A DNA stretch of 64,000 nt from Salinisphaera sp. Q1T1-3. GTDB lineage: Bacteria; Pseudomonadota; Gammaproteobacteria; Nevskiales; Salinisphaeraceae. This document shows positions 56,296 through 64,000 of this stretch, piece by piece. The notes under the pieces are model-generated. The model ran no database searches. It was given only the letters and a program-made list of their open reading frames with translations, and was not told the DNA's origin. Every line of letters starts with the position of its first letter. The first letter of the stretch is position 1. A program made the position numbers and the translations under genes. The stretch is taken from NCBI RefSeq assembly GCF_003602005.1, contig NZ_QZWD01000011.1:1-64000 (forward strand), in the 5' to 3' direction.

Positions 56296-56715
56296 ATGCC
56301 ATCGGTGCCTGCTGACGATCGCCGACGGGAGAAGATAAAACGGATCATGATTCTCTGACGTCTGCGCTGATCGGCACGGCCATGCCAGGCCATCGCGTCC
56401 TGACATGCGAGGCAGCGGCGAACGAGCGGTTCGCACGCGGTCTTGCCTTCAAGGAAGGACGCGGCCGACCGTCACCGGGCGGCTCGCTTGTGCCAGGACG
56501 ACATCATCGTGAAGACAGAGGCGTTCGACCGATAGACAACCAAGAGACAGGCCCGGGTATCGAATGATCCCAAGGCAACCGACGGCGGACGCGCGCTTTC
56601 GATCAACCGTGATTGGGCCGGCCTCGAATATCGACGACTCATACGATCGCGTTCACGACATTCTTCATCCGCTTAATCTGCGGCCATCTGCGTTCATCTG
56701 CGGATAACTATCTTT
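56296..56715. other. 420-bp gap between the two metH genes
   Basis: No convincing gene, SAM riboswitch or second cobalamin riboswitch was recognised. The last 48 bases before the second start hold four 10-bp tandem units (separate entry). Two GC-rich hairpin-like stretches occur near 56420-56480. Confidence 0.4.
56668..56707 (+). repeat. 10-bp tandem repeats directly before the second metH gene
   Basis: Units TCCGCTTAAT, CTGCGGCCAT, CTGCGTTCAT and CTGCGGATAA follow one another exactly, with consensus CTGCGNNCAT. A 10-bp period matches one DNA turn, so a protein could bind one face, or the repeats could be a short leader feature. The last unit ends eight bases before the ATG. Confidence 0.6.
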
Positions 56716-59420
<2,705 letters not shown>

Positions 59421-59439
<19 letters not shown>

Positions 59440-60920
59440 CCCACTCGCGAGACGCACGCCGGCGCCGAGAGGCGCTCGGCGAGCCGGGCCAGATGCACGA
59501 CCGACAGGAACTGCTGGCCCGCCCCGCGTCCCAGGCTGACCAGCCGGATGGCGTCGTCGAACGGCGAACCGTCACGGCTCGTTCGGCGCCGTTCGATGAA
59601 GCTCGACGTGGGTGCCTCGATGTAATCGATGCGCCGGATCTCCTCGACCGCGAAACCGACGCGCCGATTGCCGGTATCCACGATCAGGACCCGGCCGCCA
59701 GCGCGTGGCGCGCCGCCGAGCAGACCGCGCAGATCGACCAGGGCAACGCTGTGTCGGTCGTGCACGAAGCGGCCCACGAAGACGTCGCCGCGGTCCAGCG
59801 CTGTCACCTCGGCCGGGTATTCGACCACCGCGACGATCTCGTCGAGCGGCGTCGACAGGCCGGGCCCGGCCTCGAAATGAAGATAGGCGAAGCGCTGTCT
59901 CGGTTCGGCAGCCACCGTACCGGCCGTTTGATCGCCTGACGTGCCTATCGCCGCATAGGCGATGATTCGCGCATCCCGGCCGGCCGCCTCGTGATCGAGG
60001 CATAACGCACCGTGCGTGGCATTGTCTTCGAGCACGCCGTCGATCAGCCGGGTTGCACCATCCGCCACGGTCGCTGCGGCCCGATCCAGCGGCACCCGCG
60101 CCGCCGGGCCGACTTCGGCGATATCGACCACCGCATCCACGGCCAGCGCCAGTTCGCCGCAGACCAATGTCACGACAACCTGACAGGCACGCTCGGTCGG
60201 ATCCCCGACGTCCGGCAGATACAGCAACGCCAACGGATCGATCAGGGTCAACCGACGGCCCCGCCAGTCGACATGGCCGAGATAGGCCGCGGCATGCAGC
60301 GCCGGGGGCACCGGCGCGCGGGCCGGGCAGATTTCGCGGATGACGGACATCGACAATGCCAGATGCTGTTCACCGACACGCAGGATCACCATACGTTCGG
60401 TCGCCGCCGGTGCCTGCCGAGATTGATCGGCAGGCGTCGCGTCACCGATCGCAGCGGCGGTCGCGCGAACCGATAACAGCTCGTCGAGCGCAAACAGCGC
60501 GTCGACATCGAGCACATAGACACAGCGCCCGTCGGGCCGCGTGAACAACGCGGTGATCAGGCCGTCGCTGGCACGATGTCCTTCATGGCGTGCACCGGCA
60601 TCGATCGTGACGACATCCAGCACACGATCGACCGCAAAGCCGAACAGCCGCGCGCCGTGGGCGATGATCGCCACGCAGGGGGCCGCCTGGTAATCGGTGC
60701 CCACATCGTCGGCTGTCGGCGTCAACCCAAGCAATCCGACCATATCGACTACCGGAACCGGCACGCCGCGCAGGGAAAAGACACCGAGCGACCAGGCCGG
60801 GGCGCGCGGCGCCGGCATCAGCTCCACCGGTCGGCTCACGACTTCGCGCACGACCTGTCCCGGCAACGCGACTTCGCTGTCGGCGACCGCAAAGGTAGCC
60901 AGGCAATCGACGCCGGTCAT
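59421..60920 (-). CDS. protein with three CheW-like domains
   Basis: The 499-residue protein contains three successive CheW-like beta-barrel domains. They lie at about 8-150 ([21 protein letters not shown]), 175-315 ([24 protein letters not shown]) and 340-490 ([22 protein letters not shown]). CheW couples chemoreceptors to CheA. Multi-CheW proteins are rare compared with single-domain CheW and may hold several signalling units together. It lies 354 bp downstream of a soluble chemoreceptor on the same strand, suggesting they work together. No cheA is visible. Confidence 0.85.
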
Positions 60921-60951
60921 CGCCAGCGACCCGGCACTTCGCGGTACATCC

Positions 60952-61250
60952 CCAGGACGTGTTGAGGTTTCGTGCGAGTCCGCGCCAAGCGCTGTTGTGC
61001 GGCAAGACGAGGCGTCGTGCGCGCCGTGCAGTCATGCTGCACCAGCGTGCTGGAACGCGGGATTGCCGTCGTGGTTTTGATTTTGGGGCACTTTTTCCGA
61101 AGGGTAGGGCCACCCATAAACAATCGACAATGGCTGCCCGGCGGCGTTGCCAGTCTGGATCGTGGCACGCCACGATCGGCGACTCGCGCCTTGCCGGACA
61201 CGGTTTGTGGCGCCAACACGGCGCTCGCACGCAACATCAACAGGCTCTGG
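60952..61250. repeat. dispersed intergenic repeat, copy B (about 299 bp, longest)
   Basis: The left end (CAGGACGTGTTGAGGTTTCGTGCGAGTCCGCG) and right end (GGCGCTCGCACGCAACATCAACAGGC) are inverted repeats of each other. The interior includes GGATTGCCGTCGTGGTTTTG, TTTTTCCGAAGGGTAGGGCC and GTTGCCAGTCTGGATCGTGG. It separates the chemoreceptor gene from the triple-CheW gene. It has no plausible gene. Confidence 0.75.
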
Positions 61251-61274
61251 CGGCAAGACACGCAAGGACAGACA

Positions 61275-63077
61275 TCAGCGCTGCACGACCGCAGCTTCGG
61301 CCCGGTTCATCGACGCCGTACCGGCATTGTCGGTCAAGGCCTCGATCAGGGCGACGACTTGCTCGGATGTCTCACGCTGGGCGGTGATGGCCGCCGCGAT
61401 TTCCTCGACCGCCCGGGTCGTGGTATCGACGCCTTCGCTGATCCGCTCGAAGGCGCCACGCGCCCGTTCGCCCACCTGGACACCGCCGTCGATGCGTCGC
61501 TGGGATTCCACGATCAAGCGATTGATGCGGCGCGCGGCCTCGCCGGATTTCTCGGCCAGCTTGCGCACTTCATCGGCGACCACGGAAAACCCGAGACCGT
61601 GTTCACCCGCCCGTGCGGCCTCGATCGCGGCATTGAAGGCCAGCAGGTGCGTCTGCGAGGCGATTTCGCCGATCACGTCCACGATTTCGGCGATGTCTTC
61701 CGAGGAGTTGCGGATCGACTGCAACGATTCCCCGGAATCGGCAATGGCCTGACTGCCACGCTGGGATTCATCACGCGCGGACAACGCCTGATCCCGGGCC
61801 GCCCGGGTATGGTCGGCCACTGTATGGATCGACTGATTCAGCTCGCGGATATTGGCCTGCATCGCCTCGGTCTGGCGGGCGATCTGTTCTTCACGCTCGA
61901 CGACAGCCGTGATGTCCGAGGCGAATTTGACGACCTTGCAAGGCTGGCCCTCGCCGTCGAAAACCGGGTTATACGATGCCCGAATCCAGATTCGCTGACC
62001 GTGCCGTCCAAGACGCAGAAAACGTCCGCTGCAGAACTCGCCCTGGCCCAGCGTGTTCCAGAAATCGCGATATTCGGCGCTGGTCGTGTAGGTCGGCTCG
62101 CACAGCTGGCGATGATGCTGGCCGACAAGCTCTTCGGCGCGATATCCAAACAGGGTCAGGAACAAACCGTTTGCGGACAGGATCATTCCGCTCATGTCGA
62201 ATTCGATCACGGCCTGCGAGCGCTCGATCGCATCGATCTTGCCGCGCGTATCCATCTGACGGTGCTTGATCTCGGTGACGTCGGTGGCGAACTTGACGAT
62301 CCGGTGCGCTCGGCCATCGATATCCAGCACCGGGTTGTAGCTGGCCTGGATCCACACCGCTCGTCCGTCGCGGGCCAGGCGACGGAATTCGTCGACCACG
62401 AACTCGCCGGCCCGCAGCCGAGCCCAGAACGCGGCATAGTCGTCGCTGCGTGCGTACTCGGCATCACAGAACATCCGGTGGTGACGACCGACGATCTCAT
62501 CGAGTTCGTATCCGAAAGCCGCCAGAAAAGCAGCATTGGCGTGCCGGATAGTGCCGTCGAGATCAAACTCGATGACACTCTGCGCCCGATCGATCGCCCG
62601 CATGCGGCTCTGGAATTCGACGTTGCGCAATTTTTCATCGGTGACGTCGAAGGCACACTTGACGACTTTGACGACGTGACCGGCGGCATCGCGGATCGGT
62701 GCATAGGTCGCACGCAACCAGACCGAGCGACCGTCGCGTGTCAGGCGTCGATACTCACCCGTATCGGCCTCGCCCTGGCGCCCGAGCTTGTGCCAGAACT
62801 GCCGATACGCCGGCGACTCGACATCGGCCGGCAGACAGAACACGCGATGGTGGGCGCCGACCAACTCCTCGCGGCTGTAGCCCATGAGCGCGAGAAACGG
62901 TGCATTGGCTTCGAGAATGATGCCGTCGGCATCGAATTCGATGATCGCCTGCAAACGATCCACCGCTTCGATGATATCGGCACCGCGCGCTCGTGCGCTC
63001 GGTTCGGCCCGTGGCGATAGGCCCTCAGGGCGGCCATGCGGTAATGTTTCAGCCATCGGATTCGGCTTTGGCGCCAT
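61275..63077 (-). CDS. soluble methyl-accepting chemotaxis protein with three PAS domains
   Basis: The 600-residue protein has no membrane helix or signal peptide. Three closely similar PAS domains occupy about 30-150, 155-272 and 277-393; each begins (I/V)IEFD..G.I..AN..FL, contains GY..(E/D)E(L/I)VG.HHR and ends in a PAC-like VKFA.D(V/I)T. The C-terminal MCP signalling domain (about 400-600) carries the hairpin tip [24 protein letters not shown] and then [18 protein letters not shown] domains of this type often bind heme, FAD or small ligands and sense redox or oxygen. There is no C-terminal CheR-docking pentapeptide. TTG at 63080 or ATG at 63056 are alternative starts. Confidence 0.9.
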   Translation of the reverse strand: MAPKPNPMAETLPHGRPEGLSPRAEPSARARGADIIEAVDRLQAIIEFDADGIILEANAPFLALMGYSREELVGAHHRVFCLPADVESPAYRQFWHKLGRQGEADTGEYRRLTRDGRSVWLRATYAPIRDAAGHVVKVVKCAFDVTDEKLRNVEFQSRMRAIDRAQSVIEFDLDGTIRHANAAFLAAFGYELDEIVGRHHRMFCDAEYARSDDYAAFWARLRAGEFVVDEFRRLARDGRAVWIQASYNPVLDIDGRAHRIVKFATDVTEIKHRQMDTRGKIDAIERSQAVIEFDMSGMILSANGLFLTLFGYRAEELVGQHHRQLCEPTYTTSAEYRDFWNTLGQGEFCSGRFLRLGRHGQRIWIRASYNPVFDGEGQPCKVVKFASDITAVVEREEQIARQTEAMQANIRELNQSIHTVADHTRAARDQALSARDESQRGSQAIADSGESLQSIRNSSEDIAEIVDVIGEIASQTHLLAFNAAIEAARAGEHGLGFSVVADEVRKLAEKSGEAARRINRLIVESQRRIDGGVQVGERARGAFERISEGVDTTTRAVEEIAAAITAQRETSEQVVALIEALTDNAGTASMNRAEAAVVQR

Positions 63078-63335
63078 CAAATTGTGGTTGACCCTTTATT
63101 GAACGACCAAGCTCGCAAGAACTTGAGCCCTGTTCGGTGCAATGGTCGCTCGAACGGACGGCGTCACATGCCGGGGCATCCCTCGGTCATCCATGGGGTA
63201 TCCCGGCCAGCCACTGCAACGCGTGACGGCTCGGGCACGTAATCCCACTCATGCCGCCGGGTGCGGCCGCGCCCGGCGTGCGGTTGCCCGGCGGCGGCGG
63301 ATTTCGATAATCGATGCGGGGGCCTGTGGATGGGT

Positions 63336-63531
63336 CGTCGTGCGCGTCCGCGCCGGGTGCACCCTGAAATGGACGATGGGCGGCAAGACGAGGCGTCGCA
63401 TGCTGGATTGCCGTCGTGTTTTTGATCCGGGGCGCTTGTGCCGAAGGGTGGGGCCGCTCGCGCATGGGCGCCTTGCAGCAGGCACGGCGGACTCTCGACG
63501 AAAGCACTCGCACGACACATCCTCAGGTCAT
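63336..63531. repeat. dispersed intergenic repeat, copy D
   Basis: Segments GCGCGTCCGCGCC, GGCAAGACGAGGCGTCG, GATTGCCGTCGTGTTTTTGAT and GTGCCGAAGGGTGGGGCC match copy B in order. The right end GCACTCGCACGACACATCCTCAGG matches the right terminus. A further left-end-like motif (CCAAGGACTGTTGTTGTTTCG) occurs at about 63585. The surrounding 552-bp gap has no other recognised feature. Confidence 0.65.
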
Positions 63532-63629
63532 CGGCGGTAATCGGCCGCCGTTCGCCACGAGACCGACTGCGGAGCGAGACACGTGCCAAGGACTGTTGTT
63601 GTTTCGACGCGGCGTGCCGGACGCACGCC

Positions 63630-64000
63630 ATGAGCACACGCCCTGTCCGACGTCGGTCGGCGGCCGCGCCCCGACTGCGTGCCGAGGCACTGACGGTGAT
63701 GGGCATCACCGCGGCCATATTGATCGTCATCGCGTTCTGGCTGCGTCATCGGGGGGATCTCGGTACCGCATTCGCGATCGCGGCACCCTGCGGATTCGGG
63801 CTGATGGCGGCACTGGTGATGCTGGCCCTGCCCGCCTATCCCCATGCCCGGTTCGGCGTGGCCAACATGCTGACCACCGCACGCGCCGGCATCACGGCCC
63901 TGATCGGTGCCCTGGCTTTTGAGGCAGAGCGCCTGACCGCCCCCGAGCCGAGGCTTGCCTGGCTCGCCACCGGGGCCACCGCGATCGCGCTCGCGCTCGA
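63630..64000 (+). CDS. CDP-alcohol phosphatidyltransferase family protein, 3' end outside window
   Basis: The frame is open from ATG 63630 to the window end (123 residues seen). It begins with a basic tail, then two membrane helices (about 22-38 and 45-70) and the family's N-terminal motif GVANMLTTARAGITALIGAL (N79 to R85). The catalytic D-x2-DG-x2-AR motif would follow just past the window edge. Such enzymes make phospholipids from CDP-diacylglycerol. The start follows a repeat-like segment and is the only good one. Confidence 0.75.
   Translation, partial: MSTRPVRRRSAAAPRLRAEALTVMGITAAILIVIAFWLRHRGDLGTAFAIAAPCGFGLMAALVMLALPAYPHARFGVANMLTTARAGITALIGALAFEAERLTAPEPRLAWLATGATAIALAL

Noticed and set aside
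56296-56715. SAM- or second cobalamin-riboswitch between the metH genes
   Set aside because: None of the conserved core sequences could be found on either strand.

Overview
The window is about 64 kb of high-GC DNA with densely packed genes, many sharing ATGA/GTGA overlaps. Its gene content (RluE, ArgO/ArgP, wax-ester-synthase-type acyltransferase, split cobalamin-dependent methionine synthase, OprO/P-like porin, BtuB/BtuC/BtuD/BtuF, many Lol-type lipoproteins) points to a Gram-negative gammaproteobacterium, probably a marine or halophilic Salinisphaera-like organism. That placement is inferred from gene content and protein style; no rRNA or tRNA gene was seen to confirm it.

Left third (1-23.6 kb): the 3' part of a PepSY membrane protein; the divergent argO/argP pair; rluE; a 0.9 kb gene-poor tract full of inverted repeats; a ParA ATPase; a run of small secreted or lipid-anchored proteins (DUF3015, an MS-N-repeat lipoprotein, DUF2147, DUF4174) and a DUF2237 protein; a WS/DGAT acyltransferase; an HNH protein; a membrane methyltransferase; thioesterases (TesB and a PaaI-like pair); a LON-domain protein; and an L,D-transpeptidase/M15-peptidase pair for the cell wall. 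Two nearly identical 273-bp MITEs in opposite orientation, each with a TTAG target duplication, then bracket a 6.1 kb block holding a voltage-sensor-like membrane protein, a patatin-like lipase, msrA, a metallo-beta-lactamase-fold exonuclease and a porin.

Middle (23.6-41.9 kb): purD; a Nudix hydrolase; a lipid or natural-product locus (Sfp-type phosphopantetheinyl transferase, cytochrome P450, fatty-acyl-AMP ligase carrying its own acyl-carrier domain, DUF374 acyltransferase); NAD salvage (pncB-pncA); thiC; a second DUF3015 protein; a histone-deacetylase-like amidohydrolase; aroQ; an autoregulated-looking XRE/membrane-protein pair with twin operators; a LysE/RhtB exporter; and a divergent sugar epimerase/sugar porter pair.

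Right third (41.9-64 kb): a 13 kb minus-strand cobalamin block. A cobalamin riboswitch is followed by btuB, cobO, cbiZ, cobQ, btuC, btuD and cobU, then after a 437-bp gap cobT, cobC, cobS, cbiB, cobD and btuF. It covers B12/cobinamide uptake, adenosylation, cobinamide remodelling and nucleotide-loop assembly, but not corrin-ring synthesis. Its main visible consumer, methionine synthase, lies divergently next to the riboswitch and is split into two genes. The window ends with a triple-CheW protein, a soluble triple-PAS chemoreceptor and the start of a CDP-alcohol phosphatidyltransferase. A dispersed intergenic repeat family (four long copies and several lone ends) recurs through the window; one copy is interrupted by the second MITE.
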